Positions 1-8,386 of a stretch of 64,000 bases of DNA are shown piece by piece. The DNA is from Actinomadura citrea (GTDB lineage Bacteria; Actinomycetota; Actinomycetes; Streptosporangiales; Streptosporangiaceae). The position numbers and the translations under genes were made by a program. Under the pieces are notes generated by a model. The model had not been told where the DNA came from. It did not search any database and saw only the letters and a list, made by a program, of their open reading frames with translations. Each line of letters begins with the position of its first letter. Position 1 is the stretch's first letter. Location of the stretch: the NCBI RefSeq assembly GCF_013409045.1, contig NZ_JACCBT010000001.1, positions 4,588,001-4,652,000 of the forward strand, in the 5' to 3' direction.

Positions 1-2
1 AC

Positions 3-581
3 CGCGACGTGCCCCGGCAGAAGGAGTTGCTGCGCGGTGCGTTCGAGGGCCTTCACCCCGACGTGGACCGCTGGCTGGCCGAGCTCGACCGCACCCCGGC
101 GTTCTACTTCGACTCGATCACCCAGCTCCACATGGACACCTGGTCACGGGGGAGGGTGACGCTCGTCGGCGACGCGGGCTACTGCCCCGGCCCGGCCGTC
201 GGAGGCAGCACCACCCTCGCCATCGTCGGCGCGTACGTCCTCGCCGGAGAGCTGGCGCGGGGGGACGGCGACCACGAGTACGCCTTCCCCGCCTACGAGC
301 GCGCGATGGCGGACCACGTCCGCGCCAGTCGTGCGGTCGCGCTGAGCGCCGCGAAGACCCTGATCCCCACCTCACGCCTCGGCGTGTCGGGACTCGTCCA
401 GGGCGCCCGCCTGATCTCCGCCCTCCCCACCGGCCCCAGCCGCGCCCTCCTCCGCCTCACCACCAAAAGTGCCCGCCTCTACAACTCCATGACCGTCGAC
501 GACTACCCGCCACCGCCCACCGCACCGAGTGCCCGGACCGTCCTCGCCGGCGCCCCGGACGGCGACCTGCGAGTGGAGTGA
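3..581 (+). CDS. FAD-dependent monooxygenase, C-terminal part (cut by window edge)
   Basis: Only the last ~190 codons are in the window. The peptide contains GRVTLVGDAGYCPGP, the second FAD-ribose motif (GDA) of the para-hydroxybenzoate hydroxylase fold, followed by GGSTTLAIVGAYVLAGEL, the helix that closes the flavin site. These are aromatic/polyketide-type flavoprotein hydroxylases that use NAD(P)H and O2 in the cytoplasm. The NAD(P)H-binding N-terminus lies upstream and is not visible, so substrate cannot be guessed. The reading frame enters from the left edge; the GTG at 9 is internal. The next gene is on the opposite strand (convergent). Confidence 0.85.
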   Translation, partial: RDVPRQKELLRGAFEGLHPDVDRWLAELDRTPAFYFDSITQLHMDTWSRGRVTLVGDAGYCPGPAVGGSTTLAIVGAYVLAGELARGDGDHEYAFPAYERAMADHVRASRAVALSAAKTLIPTSRLGVSGLVQGARLISALPTGPSRALLRLTTKSARLYNSMTVDDYPPPPTAPSARTVLAGAPDGDLRVE

Positions 582-655
582 GGGATGCCCACCGCCCTGC
601 TGGCGACCCGGGCTCGCAGAACGGGTGTGAGGGATCGAATCACCGACCTGTGCCT

Positions 656-1204
656 CTATGCGGGCGGGACGCGGTCCGCGCCGATGGCGACGCCGACGAT
701 CGTGCAGGGCTCGGTGCCGTGATTGTGCCAGGCGTGCCGGGTGCCGTTCTGGACGACCACATCGCCCGCCCGCAACACCGTCTTCTCTCCGCCGTCGAGT
801 TCCAGCGTGGCCTCCCCTGAGACGACCAGGACGTAGTCGATGGTGTCGGTGGTGTGCATCCCCGGGGCGCCGGGCTCATTGGCGGCCATCGCGCCCGGCA
901 TCTGCCGCTCCAGATCCTCCAAAGCCGCGGCCATGTCCAGATCCGGAGATGGGACCAGCTCGCCCGGCGGGACCGTGTTGATCATGAAGCGCGATCCATC
1001 ACGGGGCGGGTACCACGCCTCGGCGCGGCGCGGCGAACCGTCGTCGGGGAACGTCGGCCGCTCGTCCCGGCCCCACAGCCGGAAGAACGCGCAGCCGGGC
1101 ATCAGCTCCGAAGTGATGGGCTCGACATCACGGTCGTCGACCACGCGCGCCCTGCCCTGGGAGTCGTGACCGGTGACCACTCGGCGAACCTTCATGCGCT
1201 CCAT
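656..1204 (-). CDS. Cupin-domain protein
   Basis: A 182-residue protein ending in a single cupin barrel. Residues ~120-175 read TIDYVLVVSGEATLELDGG and AGDVVVQNGTRHAWHNHG, the two conserved cupin boxes, with His/Glu-type metal positions partly kept. The ~100-residue N-terminal part (SELMPGCAFFRLWGRDE) resembles cupin proteins of aromatic or polyketide modification, often annotated only as cupin domain-containing. The start is ATG at 1204, with AAGGAG seven bases upstream. It is divergent from a TetR gene, and its promoter region is filled by four copies of a 16-bp dyad, so it is very probably the TetR target. Enzymatic role (dioxygenase, isomerase or binding) is not determinable here. Confidence 0.85.
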   Translation of the reverse strand: MERMKVRRVVTGHDSQGRARVVDDRDVEPITSELMPGCAFFRLWGRDERPTFPDDGSPRRAEAWYPPRDGSRFMINTVPPGELVPSPDLDMAAALEDLERQMPGAMAANEPGAPGMHTTDTIDYVLVVSGEATLELDGGEKTVLRAGDVVVQNGTRHAWHNHGTEPCTIVGVAIGADRVPPA

Positions 1205-1217
1205 CTGATCACTCCTT

Positions 1218-1300
1218 GATACGGATGCGTATTGATACGGACGCGTATTGATACGCCACCGTATCCACTGCTCGCGAACCCGTCAATACGCTGGCGTATC
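1218..1300. promoter_or_regulatory. Four-copy TetR operator array
   Basis: Four 16-bp dyads of the form GATACG-N4-CGTATC lie between the divergent cupin and TetR genes: 1218-1233, 1234-1249 and 1250-1265 are exactly back to back, and a fourth (AATACG-CTGG-CGTATC) is at 1285-1300. The last is almost at the TetR start and overlaps a TATCCT -10-like box (1297-1302). The 16-bp period places successive sites about one and a half helical turns apart. Binding by the adjacent TetR is inferred. Confidence 0.85.
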
Positions 1301-1309
1301 CTGTGTCCC

Positions 1310-1870
1310 GTGGTGAACGACTCGACCCGGCTGTCGGCCCAGGACTGGGCGCGGGCCGCACTGGAAGCGATCGCGAACGGCGGGCTCGCCGCGGTCGCTG
1401 TCGAACCGCTGGCGCGGACACTCGGCGTGACCAAGGGCAGTTTCTACGCGCACTACCGGAACCGGGACGAGTTGATCGCGGCTGCACTCGCGGAGTGGGT
1501 GCGAACTCATGGCGCCGAGGCGCTTGCCGACTTCGCCGCGATCTCCGACCCGGCCCAGCGGCTGCGCGAGTTGCTCACCGTCGTCGTGCAGGCCGTCCAG
1601 CCGCTGGCGCCGTCGGTGCACCTCAGCCTGCTCGGCGCACGCAACGACCCCCGGGTCAGGGACGCGATTCGCCAGGTGAACCAGGCCCGGCTGGAACTCC
1701 TGGACCGCACCTACCGCGAACTCGGCCTGCCGCCAGACCGAGCGACCTCTCGGGCACGCGTCGCCTACGCGGCCATCCTCGGACTGTTGCACCTGGCACA
1801 AACCGATCCGGACGCCCCGCACCCCGCCGTACTGGCCGACGAGGCGACCGCCATCTTCCTGCCGTCATGA
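1310..1870 (+). CDS. TetR-family repressor
   Basis: About 186 residues. The N-terminal HTH reads LAAVAVEPLARTLGVTKGSFYAHYRNRDELIAA, a clear TetR_N domain, followed by an all-helical ligand domain of usual size. I start it at GTG 1310 (or GTG 1313) rather than upstream, because the frame farther up runs through the operator array. A TATCCT box at 1297-1302 would place the transcript start at or beside this GTG, suggesting a leaderless mRNA. Divergent from the cupin gene, it most likely represses both promoters through the four dyads. Effector unknown. Confidence 0.9.
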   Translation: MVNDSTRLSAQDWARAALEAIANGGLAAVAVEPLARTLGVTKGSFYAHYRNRDELIAAALAEWVRTHGAEALADFAAISDPAQRLRELLTVVVQAVQPLAPSVHLSLLGARNDPRVRDAIRQVNQARLELLDRTYRELGLPPDRATSRARVAYAAILGLLHLAQTDPDAPHPAVLADEATAIFLPS

Positions 1871-1985
1871 CGGTGCACGCCGGCTGAGGTCAGCCACAAC
1901 CCCGCTCACCGCATCCGCGATTCGAGCAGCATCGACATCGCGGCGCCGACCTGAGCTCGCAGGCCGCCGACGCCGGGGTGCCCCG

Positions 1986-2528
1986 CTACCGGCCCGGCGT
2001 GTAGGCCAGCACCACCGCGCCGTTGCCGATGTCGGTCACGCCCGTCAGATTCATGGGAGTCGTGCTGATGCCCGACAGAAGCGACTCACCGGAACCCGCG
2101 ACAAAGGGCGAAATGCTCAGATGCAGTTCGTCCAGCAGGCCCGCCTCGACGAGCGCCCGGCTGAAAGGGCCGTTGCCATACTTCACCAATGTGCCGTCGC
2201 CGGACTCTTTGAGCTGGGCGACGGCGTCGATGGCGTCGCCGGCGAGCACTTCGGCGTTCCAGGTGGTCTCGGTCAGCGTGGTGGAGGCGACGTGCTTTGG
2301 TAGGGAATTGAACTTGTCGGCGAGGTCTCCGGTCATGGTCGGCCACGTTGCGGCGAAGCGTTCGTAGGTCACCCGTCCGAGCACGAGACCGGCCGCGTGT
2401 TCCAACAGCCGGAGCTGATAGTCGAAGTGGTTGTCGTTGGAGGCGACCTTCATCTGTCCGGCCCACCAGTCGTCCCCGGAGAACCTCCCGTCGATCGAGA
2501 GATGGTTGAATTCGATCAGTTTTCGCAT
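1986..2528 (-). CDS. Dihydrofolate reductase-like (RibD C-terminal) protein
   Basis: The start MRKLIEFNHLSIDGRFSG is the typical N-terminus of small RibD_C/DHFR-fold proteins, with the SIDG substrate loop at residues ~11-14. LVLGRVTYERFAATWP (~50) and YGNGPFSRALVEAGLLDEL (~125-145) are the conserved NADPH-fold segments. Family members are NADPH-dependent reductases of mostly unknown substrate, cytoplasmic, ~180-190 residues. I prefer ATG 2528; an in-frame TTG at 2540 would add four residues. It lies downstream of an AraC-type gene on the same strand, separated by 93 bases, and may be under its control. Confidence 0.85.
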   Translation of the reverse strand: MRKLIEFNHLSIDGRFSGDDWWAGQMKVASNDNHFDYQLRLLEHAAGLVLGRVTYERFAATWPTMTGDLADKFNSLPKHVASTTLTETTWNAEVLAGDAIDAVAQLKESGDGTLVKYGNGPFSRALVEAGLLDELHLSISPFVAGSGESLLSGISTTPMNLTGVTDIGNGAVVLAYTPGR

Positions 2529-2621
2529 CCTCGGAGACAACCATCCGGCTGATCGGCCCGTCTTGTATCGAACCGAATCCCGCCCGCCCCGAGGTGCTGC
2601 CCAAGCGGGGCGGGGCCGGGA

Positions 2622-3311
2622 TCAGAACGCGACGAACGGAATGCCGGACCTCAACTCGCCTGGGGTGTGGCCGGTCGCCCACCGCATCGCCCGCGCGAGC
2701 TGCGGCTGATCGTAGTAGCCGCCGACGGTGACCACGTCGGCGAGCGATGCCCCCGCCGCGAGGAGCCGCGCGGCGTGCCGTGCCCGCTCGATGCTGACGA
2801 GCTTGCGGCGCGATATCCCGACGGCCCGGCGGAACCGGATCTGCGCCGTCCGTTCCGACATGGCTCGTGGTCGTTCGCCGTGACGGATCACGTCGACGAG
2901 TGGATCGAAGGTCAGCAAACCCGCTCGCACGAGCCTGCTGACGAAGACGTCGACGTTCTGCTCGTTCGGCATCTCCCAGTCTCGGCCGTCCAGCAAGATC
3001 CGGCCGCCTGGCAGGGTCGGCAACAGGGCATCGTTCAGGTCGGCCAGACCGGAAGGCGGGAACAGGGGCAGATAGGCACCGAGCCGCAGCTCAACACCGA
3101 AGAACTCCGAGCCCTCCGGACAGGTCAGTTGTGTGGCCCCGGTCTCCGGTCCGCGCAGGTGCACCGTCAACCTGTCACCGCTCCGCGCAAACGCGATCAT
3201 GGAGGAGCCCTTGGCCGCCGAGGCGAAACCGGTCGCGGCGTCACAGCGTGCCGACCAGACTCGTTGCACCAGCGGGACCTCGCCGGCAACAGCGTCGAAG
3301 ATCAACCCCAT
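2622..3311 (-). CDS. AraC-family transcriptional regulator
   Basis: A 229-residue protein. The C-terminal half carries a double HTH AraC domain (from RFRRAVGISRRKLVSIERARHAARLLAAGA, second helix GYYDQPQLARAMRWATGHTPGEL). The GYYDQPQLAR second HTH deviates mildly from the usual GFxxxSxFxR form but is recognisable. The N-terminal ~110 residues resemble the DUF6597/cupin-like sensor found in short actinobacterial AraC proteins (HLRGPETGATQLTCPEGSEFFGVELRLGAY). A TAGACT box just upstream could give a very short leader. Likely regulates itself and the DHFR-like gene downstream. Confidence 0.85.
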   Translation of the reverse strand: MGLIFDAVAGEVPLVQRVWSARCDAATGFASAAKGSSMIAFARSGDRLTVHLRGPETGATQLTCPEGSEFFGVELRLGAYLPLFPPSGLADLNDALLPTLPGGRILLDGRDWEMPNEQNVDVFVSRLVRAGLLTFDPLVDVIRHGERPRAMSERTAQIRFRRAVGISRRKLVSIERARHAARLLAAGASLADVVTVGGYYDQPQLARAMRWATGHTPGELRSGIPFVAF

Positions 3312-3446
3312 AACGGCGGGAGTCTAGACGGTCCCGGCTCCACCGGACTGAGACCGGGCAGCACCGCGTGGGAGTCGAGCGAGCCGACACCGACTTCCCC
3401 CACCGGCCGCTGGTCACCGCTGATCCTTACCGGAGAAGGCTCATTG

Positions 3447-4499
3447 TCAGGTTGCCGGCGCGTCCTCGATGATCCACTGGATTCCATGCGGGGCGAGGAA
3501 GTCGAGGAAGGCGATGGGGTGGTAGGCCTGGGCGGGTGCGAGTACTCCCGGCTTGGCAGGATCGGCGATGAGACGCCGGGCGCTTTCGACGGCGATCACC
3601 GCGGTCGTGCCGTAGGTGTCGGGGCCCTGGACGATGCCGCGGGCCCGGCGGCTGTCGGTACCGGTGGCGTCGAGCACGTAGCTGAAGCGCTGGGTGCGGC
3701 GGCTGTCCTCATCGGGTCCTTCAGGCAGGCTTTCGATGATCTCTGGTGTGAGTGGGGTGTTCAGCCGATCGCCCAGCGCCGCCTCGGTCAGGCCCTGGAC
3801 ACGCCGGACCCGGATGTGACGGGGAATGGTCACCACCTCCGACACAGGGAAGGCCATCACCGGGGTCGCCTCCGACCGTCCAGGCAGCGTGATCGCGGTG
3901 CGGCGGGCGCGCACGCCGGGGCGCCAGTCGCCGTCGTCGTAGGCCAGGCCTCCCGCCTTGATGGCGTCGATCGTTTCGACGACCGATCGCAGCGAGCCGC
4001 GCGACATGCCGCCGCCCCCGACGACCACGTGGGTGGTGATGATCTCTTCGACCGAATCGAGACGGTCGGCCAGGATGTGGGCCATGAGGTCTACCGGGAC
4101 GCAGCCGTCGTTGGTGGCGGGTACGACGCTGACCCCGGCGTTCTCCGCCTCCGTTGCGAAGGTGTCGAAGATCTTCTTGACGTAGAGCTGCTCACCTGAG
4201 GTGTCGACGTAGTGACAGCCGGCGGCGATCGCGGCGCGGACCACGGCCTCACCCGACGAGGTGAACGGTCCGGCGCAGTTGATGACGCCGTCGCAGCCGC
4301 GGAACGCGCTCACAAGCGCCCCATGGTCGCTGGTGCCGGCCACGCGTCGTTCCGCGCCGGGGAGGCCGACCGCTGAGGCGGCCTCCTCCAGGCGCGCGAG
4401 ATCGCGTCCGGTCAGGACCGCCTCGATGTCGCGTCGTGCCAGCTCTGTGAGCACGAGCTTTCCCTGGTATCCGCTCGCGCCATAAACGGCGATCTTCAT
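3447..4499 (-). CDS. Saccharopine dehydrogenase-like NAD(P)-binding oxidoreductase
   Basis: 350 residues. The N-terminus MKIAVYGASGYQGKLVLTEL is a Rossmann GxxGxxG dinucleotide site of the saccharopine-dehydrogenase NADP-binding family. CDGVINCAGPFTSSGEAVVRAA and HYVDTSGE (~70-110) are the family's second conserved block, as in trans-acting enoyl reductases. Substrate is not known. Start ATG 4499 has GAGGAG at good spacing. It is divergent from an AraC gene; a long 10-bp-arm inverted repeat lies between them, so it is a probable AraC target. Confidence 0.87.
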   Translation of the reverse strand: MKIAVYGASGYQGKLVLTELARRDIEAVLTGRDLARLEEAASAVGLPGAERRVAGTSDHGALVSAFRGCDGVINCAGPFTSSGEAVVRAAIAAGCHYVDTSGEQLYVKKIFDTFATEAENAGVSVVPATNDGCVPVDLMAHILADRLDSVEEIITTHVVVGGGGMSRGSLRSVVETIDAIKAGGLAYDDGDWRPGVRARRTAITLPGRSEATPVMAFPVSEVVTIPRHIRVRRVQGLTEAALGDRLNTPLTPEIIESLPEGPDEDSRRTQRFSYVLDATGTDSRRARGIVQGPDTYGTTAVIAVESARRLIADPAKPGVLAPAQAYHPIAFLDFLAPHGIQWIIEDAPAT

Positions 4500-4563
4500 G
4501 TCGTCTCCTCACGATGGGAGCTGCGCGGTCGCTCAGCCAACCAGCACAGTAAGGCGCTGATAC

Positions 4564-4609
4564 AAGACGATGAATGCGTGATGCGCTCGTGAGTTTGCGT
4601 CATCGTCTT
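4564..4609. promoter_or_regulatory. Inverted repeat in AraC/oxidoreductase intergenic region
   Basis: AAGACGATGA (4564-4573) and its exact reverse complement TCATCGTCTT (4600-4609) are separated by 26 bases, centred between the divergent genes starting at 4499 and 4641. Arm length and spacing suit an AraC-type looped or paired half-site operator. This is inferred from position and symmetry only. Confidence 0.55.
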
Positions 4610-4640
4610 CGGCGAGATAGTCGTTGGTTACTCTGGCTGC

Positions 4641-5567
4641 GTGGATGTTCTGTCTGATGTGGTGAGTGCGGCGCGTACTGGTCGATCCCACTCGGGCCGG
4701 GTGACCAGGTCCGCCCCCTTCGCTCAGCGGTTTCCGGCGGTGCCGTCCGCCGGGTTCCACATCGTTCTCCAGGGAACCTGCTGGCTTCTCTCGTCGCAGG
4801 GTGAGCCGATCGCGCTCGGGCCGGGCGACGTGGCGTTCCTGCCGCGCGGATCCGCACACGGTCTGGCCGACGACCCGTCCACCCCGGTGAGCGAGCCGCC
4901 CACAACGCTCACCGGACTCCGTGATGGACGCGACGACGAGACGTCAGCCGACCGGCCGCCGACGGTGGTCATGCTCTGCGGCGCCTACCTCCTGGACAGA
5001 TCCGGGCCGCATCCGCTTCTGAACGATCTGCCCGAGGTCATCCATCTACCGACGCGGGTAGGGCGCCGCAGGGAACTCAGCGCCGCGGTCGAACTCCTCG
5101 GCGTGGAACTGGACGGCGACGCCCGCCCAGGCTCCGACACCATCCTGCTCACGCTGCTGGATCTTCTCCTGCTCTACATCCTGCGCGCGTGGTTCGAAGA
5201 ACAGCGCGTCTCCGGCCACTCCGCCGCCGGCTGGGCTGCGGCCCTGCACGACCCCGCCGTCGCCGCCGCCCTGCGCGCCATCCACGGAGACCCCGGCCGG
5301 CCATGGACCGTCGAGGAACTGGGCGCGCAGGCACGCCTGTCCCGCGCCGCCTTCGCCCGGCGGTTCACCCATCTGATCGGCCAGCCGCCGCTCACCTACC
5401 TGACATGGTGGCGGATGACCATCGCCGCCCGGCTCCTGCGCACCTCCGACGCGCCCGTCAACACGATCGCCCAGCAGGTCGGCTATAGCTCGCAGTACAC
5501 CTTCGCCCATGCCTTCAAACGCCAGTACGGGTCACCGCCCGGCAGTTACCGGCACCACGCCGGCTGA
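4641..5567 (+). CDS. AraC-family regulator with cupin sensor
   Basis: 308 residues. Residues ~20-110 form the AraC-binding cupin (GFHIVLQGTCWLLSS, LGPGDVAFLPRGSAHGLAD), and the C-terminal ~100 residues contain two HTH motifs (WTVEELGAQARLSRAAFARRFTHLIGQPPLTYL and INTIAQQVGYSSQYTFAHAFKRQYG with terminal PGSYR). This is the cupin_6/AraC architecture common beside short-chain or NAD-binding oxidoreductases. Start GTG 4641. Divergent from the saccharopine-dehydrogenase-like gene, its likely target. Confidence 0.92.
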   Translation: MDVLSDVVSAARTGRSHSGRVTRSAPFAQRFPAVPSAGFHIVLQGTCWLLSSQGEPIALGPGDVAFLPRGSAHGLADDPSTPVSEPPTTLTGLRDGRDDETSADRPPTVVMLCGAYLLDRSGPHPLLNDLPEVIHLPTRVGRRRELSAAVELLGVELDGDARPGSDTILLTLLDLLLLYILRAWFEEQRVSGHSAAGWAAALHDPAVAAALRAIHGDPGRPWTVEELGAQARLSRAAFARRFTHLIGQPPLTYLTWWRMTIAARLLRTSDAPVNTIAQQVGYSSQYTFAHAFKRQYGSPPGSYRHHAG

Positions 5568-5687
5568 AGAACAACACCCGCGTGTGGCACGCCCCGGCCC
5601 CTTCGTAGCCGGCGCGGGTGGTGGCGGACGGTCACCCCTGACGCCCGTGTATCGACACGGGCGCCGACGCAAAGGAGATCGATCCCC

Positions 5688-5963
5688 ATGAGGCGTTTCC
5701 TCACCGTCCCCGGCGGTGTCGTCGGCATCGTCCGCCGCGTCGCCGTTGGCCTTCAACGTGACGACGACCAGCTCGCCCGCGGGGCCGCCAAGCGGCTGCG
5801 GGGCGTGCAACTAGAGGACCGGCTTACCAGGCCAGTACTCACAGCATTGACTGGTCCCGTGGTTGAGGCCACGGGACCAGACTCTGTTGGGCCCTTCCCA
5901 CTTGCACAGTCCGCGGCCGCCGCCCCGGCAAAGGATCAACGCCTACCCTGGGACAGGGCGTGA
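5688..5963 (+). CDS. Doubtful small ORF with strong ribosome site
   Basis: ATG 5688 is preceded by AAAGGAG at 9-10 bases, so translation could start here, but the 91-residue product (MRRFLTVPGGVVGIVRRV...) has no recognisable domain and the frame runs through a perfect terminator-like hairpin at 5851-5880. A +1 frame ending at about 5813 gives a Thr/Ser/Pro-rich tail and could be the older reading. I regard it as a remnant or a short peptide; the true 3' end is uncertain. Confidence 0.22.
   Translation: MRRFLTVPGGVVGIVRRVAVGLQRDDDQLARGAAKRLRGVQLEDRLTRPVLTALTGPVVEATGPDSVGPFPLAQSAAAAPAKDQRLPWDRA
5851..5880. terminator. Hairpin between converging genes
   Basis: CTGGTCCCGTGG (5851-5862), a six-base loop, then the exact complement 5869-5880. 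The 12-bp perfect stem lies downstream of the AraC unit and before the end of the opposite-strand exporter gene. There is no clear T-run, as usual in high-GC actinomycetes. Confidence 0.6.
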
Positions 5964-6054
5964 CGAACTGGGGAACGAGAATCCCCACCACGTTGCAGGC
6001 CCCGGCCGCCGGTCCTTAGGATTTCGGTGATTGCCACCGGGATCCCTGGCCGCG

Positions 6055-7491
6055 TCAGTGACTCGTGGTGTTCTCGTGACCGCGCGGGGCCGGGCTCGCC
6101 GGCCGTGACGGTTCGTTGCTCCTGATCAGCCATAGGCCCGTGAACACGGCTGTGGCCAAGGTGACGGCGCCGGCCACGACGAAGGCGCTGTTGAGGCCCT
6201 CCTCGAATGTGGCGCCTCCGGACTCCCGGGTGCGGACGACGGCTCCGAGCAGCGCCACGCCGAGGACCGCGCCGATCTGCCGGGTGGTGCTGCTGACGCC
6301 CGACGCCAGGCCGCCCTCCTGGGGGCTGACCGACTGGATGGCGGCGCCGGTCAGCGGGGACATGGTCAGGGCGAATCCGATACCGATGACGGCCAGCCGC
6401 CACCAGACGTTCGCGTAGCCGGTGTCGGCGTGCACGAAGCCCAGGGCCAGCAGTCCCAGCCCGGCCAGCGTCAGGCCGATGGTGACCATGATCCGGAAGC
6501 CGTACCGGGCGGCGAACCGGCCCGCGAACGGGCTGATGATGACCATCGCGAGCGTGGCGGGCAGGGTCTGCACCCCGGCTCGCAGGATCGAGCTGCCCTG
6601 GACGTAGACGAAGAACTGGGAGAAGAAGAACGACGAGCCCATGAGCGCGAAACCGACCACGATCATCGCCGTGTTGGAGACCGTGAACAGCCGTTGCCGG
6701 AAGAGGCGCAATGGCAGCATCGGTGCCGAAACCCGTCCTTCGACGAGCACGAAGACGGCGAGGATCACGGCTGCGGCGGCGAAGCTGCTCAGGATCACGG
6801 GCGAGGTCCAGCCACGGGAGCCGCCCTCGATCAGCCCGTAGGTGAGCGCCCCCACGCCCAGGACGGACAGGACCGTTCCCGGGACGTCGATCGCCGGCGC
6901 GCTCGGGTTGCGGGACTCGTCCAGCACGCGCAGGCCCGCGACCAGCAGGACCGCACCGACGGGCACGTTGACGAGGAAGATGGCGGGCCAGCCGAAGGCC
7001 TCCACCAGAACACCACCGGCCACTGGTCCGGCGGCCAGGCCGATTCCGCTGAATCCGGCCCACAGCCCGATCGCCTTGACCCGCTCCTGCGGAACCGGAT
7101 ACGCGGCGGCGAGCAGGGTCAGCGAGGCGGGGCTCAGCGCGGCGGCCCCGACGCCCTGCAGCACCCGCCCGACGATCAGCCAGCCGATCGAGGGCGCGGC
7201 GGCGCACAGGACGGACGCGGCGGTGAACACCACGACGCCGGCCAGGTACATCCTCTTGCGGCCGAAGCGGTCGGCGAAGACGCCGCCGGACAGCAACAGC
7301 ATGGCGACCAGCAGCACATAGGCGTCGACGATCCATTGCAGCCCGGTCAGCTGGGTTTGCAGCCGCTCCTGCATGTCGGGCAGCGCCGCACTGACGATCG
7401 TGTTGTCGAGCAGCACCATGAACTGCCCGAGGCAGGTCACCGTGAGCAACGCCGCCCGGTTCGGCACGGCCACCGGCGGTGCAGACTTCAT
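6055..7491 (-). CDS. MFS drug exporter, DHA2 (EmrB/QacA) type
   Basis: 478 residues with ~14 hydrophobic helices. LLDNTIVSAALPDMQ (TM1, motif D1), GGVFADRFGRKRMYLAG (motif A, ~70-86) and GLAAGPVAGGVLVEAFGWPAIFLVNVPVG (motif C and the DHA2 loop) define a proton-driven multidrug antiporter of the cytoplasmic membrane. Start ATG 7491 has AGGAGG five bases upstream. It is divergent from a TetR gene with shared dyad/direct-repeat sites between them, the classic repressor/pump pair. Drug spectrum unknown. Confidence 0.93.
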   Translation of the reverse strand: MKSAPPVAVPNRAALLTVTCLGQFMVLLDNTIVSAALPDMQERLQTQLTGLQWIVDAYVLLVAMLLLSGGVFADRFGRKRMYLAGVVVFTAASVLCAAAPSIGWLIVGRVLQGVGAAALSPASLTLLAAAYPVPQERVKAIGLWAGFSGIGLAAGPVAGGVLVEAFGWPAIFLVNVPVGAVLLVAGLRVLDESRNPSAPAIDVPGTVLSVLGVGALTYGLIEGGSRGWTSPVILSSFAAAAVILAVFVLVEGRVSAPMLPLRLFRQRLFTVSNTAMIVVGFALMGSSFFFSQFFVYVQGSSILRAGVQTLPATLAMVIISPFAGRFAARYGFRIMVTIGLTLAGLGLLALGFVHADTGYANVWWRLAVIGIGFALTMSPLTGAAIQSVSPQEGGLASGVSSTTRQIGAVLGVALLGAVVRTRESGGATFEEGLNSAFVVAGAVTLATAVFTGLWLIRSNEPSRPASPAPRGHENTTSH

Positions 7492-7504
7492 CCGTCCTCC
7501 TAAA

Positions 7505-7573
7505 GCAGTCCCCTACTGCGTTAGGACACTAGACGCCGGGCCCCGTAAACGCAACTGCGAGCTGCGCTAAGGT
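7505..7573. promoter_or_regulatory. Pump/TetR shared operator-promoter region
   Basis: Contains GCAGT-CCCCT-ACTGC (7505-7519, perfect 5-bp arms), an imperfect dyad at 7548-7568, and a direct repeat CTGCGTTAGGA (7516) / CTGCGCTAAGG (7563). TAAGGT at 7568-7573 is a good -10 for the TetR gene six bases ahead of its ATG. Assigned as TetR binding sites by position. Confidence 0.55.
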
Positions 7574-7579
7574 GTGGGC

Positions 7580-8155
7580 ATGGAGGAACGATGGCCGGTC
7601 CGGCGGCCCGGCGGGCGCAGCGCCCGTGTCCGGGCGGCGGTGCACCAGGCCGTCACGGACCTGGTCGGCGAGCGCGGCTACGGCGAATTCACGGTCGGTG
7701 ACGTCGCGGCCCGCGCAGGCGTGGCCGACACCAGCGTCTACCGCCGGTGGGGCACCCTTGAGGCCCTGCTCACCGATGTGGCGCTCGCGCGCCTGAACGC
7801 GCAGTCGCCGATGCCCGACACCGGGAGCCTGGCCGGTGACCTGCACGCCTACGCGGCCCAGGTGGCGCGCGAGATCACGGGACCCGACGGCCTGGCGGTG
7901 CTGCGCCTGACCGTCGCCCTGTCGAACAGGGGCGAACGGGGTCTGCAGGCGCGTGACGACTTTCTCGCCGAACGCACCCGGTTCGTGCAGGCCATGCTCG
8001 ACCGCGCCGGCGAACGCGGCGAGCATCCACCCGACGTGCTGGACGTGCTCGACCACATCATGGCCCCGATGTACATCCGCGTCCTGTTCGGCGCGGGCCC
8101 GCTCACCCCGGACTACATCGCCGGCCTGGTCGACCGGTTGCTGGGGCAGGCCTGA
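7580..8155 (+). CDS. TetR-family repressor of the adjacent exporter
   Basis: About 191 residues. The HTH segment EFTVGDVAARAGVADTSVYRRWGTLEALLTDVALA is a TetR_N domain of the YRRW subtype, followed by a TetR_C-type ligand domain. I use ATG 7580 rather than GTG 7574 because TAAGGT six bases before the ATG is a -10 box that would start transcription at the ATG (leaderless). Divergent from the DHA2 pump, it is its probable ligand-released repressor. Confidence 0.9.
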   Translation: MEERWPVRRPGGRSARVRAAVHQAVTDLVGERGYGEFTVGDVAARAGVADTSVYRRWGTLEALLTDVALARLNAQSPMPDTGSLAGDLHAYAAQVAREITGPDGLAVLRLTVALSNRGERGLQARDDFLAERTRFVQAMLDRAGERGEHPPDVLDVLDHIMAPMYIRVLFGAGPLTPDYIAGLVDRLLGQA

Positions 8156-8328
8156 TCTCTGCCTTCTGGCGGAGACGCGGATCGGCCGGGCGGTGCATAC
8201 CTGCGCAGCCGGCGGGGCGGAGTAGCGCGTGGGGGATTGGCGAGGGATGCTCAGGTGCAGGAGAAGCTCAGCGCCCCGGGCAGCCGGAGCCGTCCTGTGG
8301 TTGGGAACTGGGGGAGAGGCGAAAGGGA

Positions 8329-8355
8329 CCGGCCCCAGCGGATGGCTGGGGCCGG
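8329..8355. terminator. Bidirectional terminator hairpin
   Basis: CCGGCCCCAGC (8329-8339), loop GGATG, and the exact complement GCTGGGGCCGG (8345-8355). The 11-bp perfect stem stands between the converging TetR (ends 8155) and amidase (ends 8387) genes, so it can serve both. Confidence 0.75.
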
Positions 8356-8386
8356 CGAATGTACACCTGCCGAACGTGCCCGGTCG

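Noticed and set aside
2667..4199. 510-codon plus-strand frame
   Set aside because: Antisense to the AraC and saccharopine-dehydrogenase-like genes; no start signal or domain.
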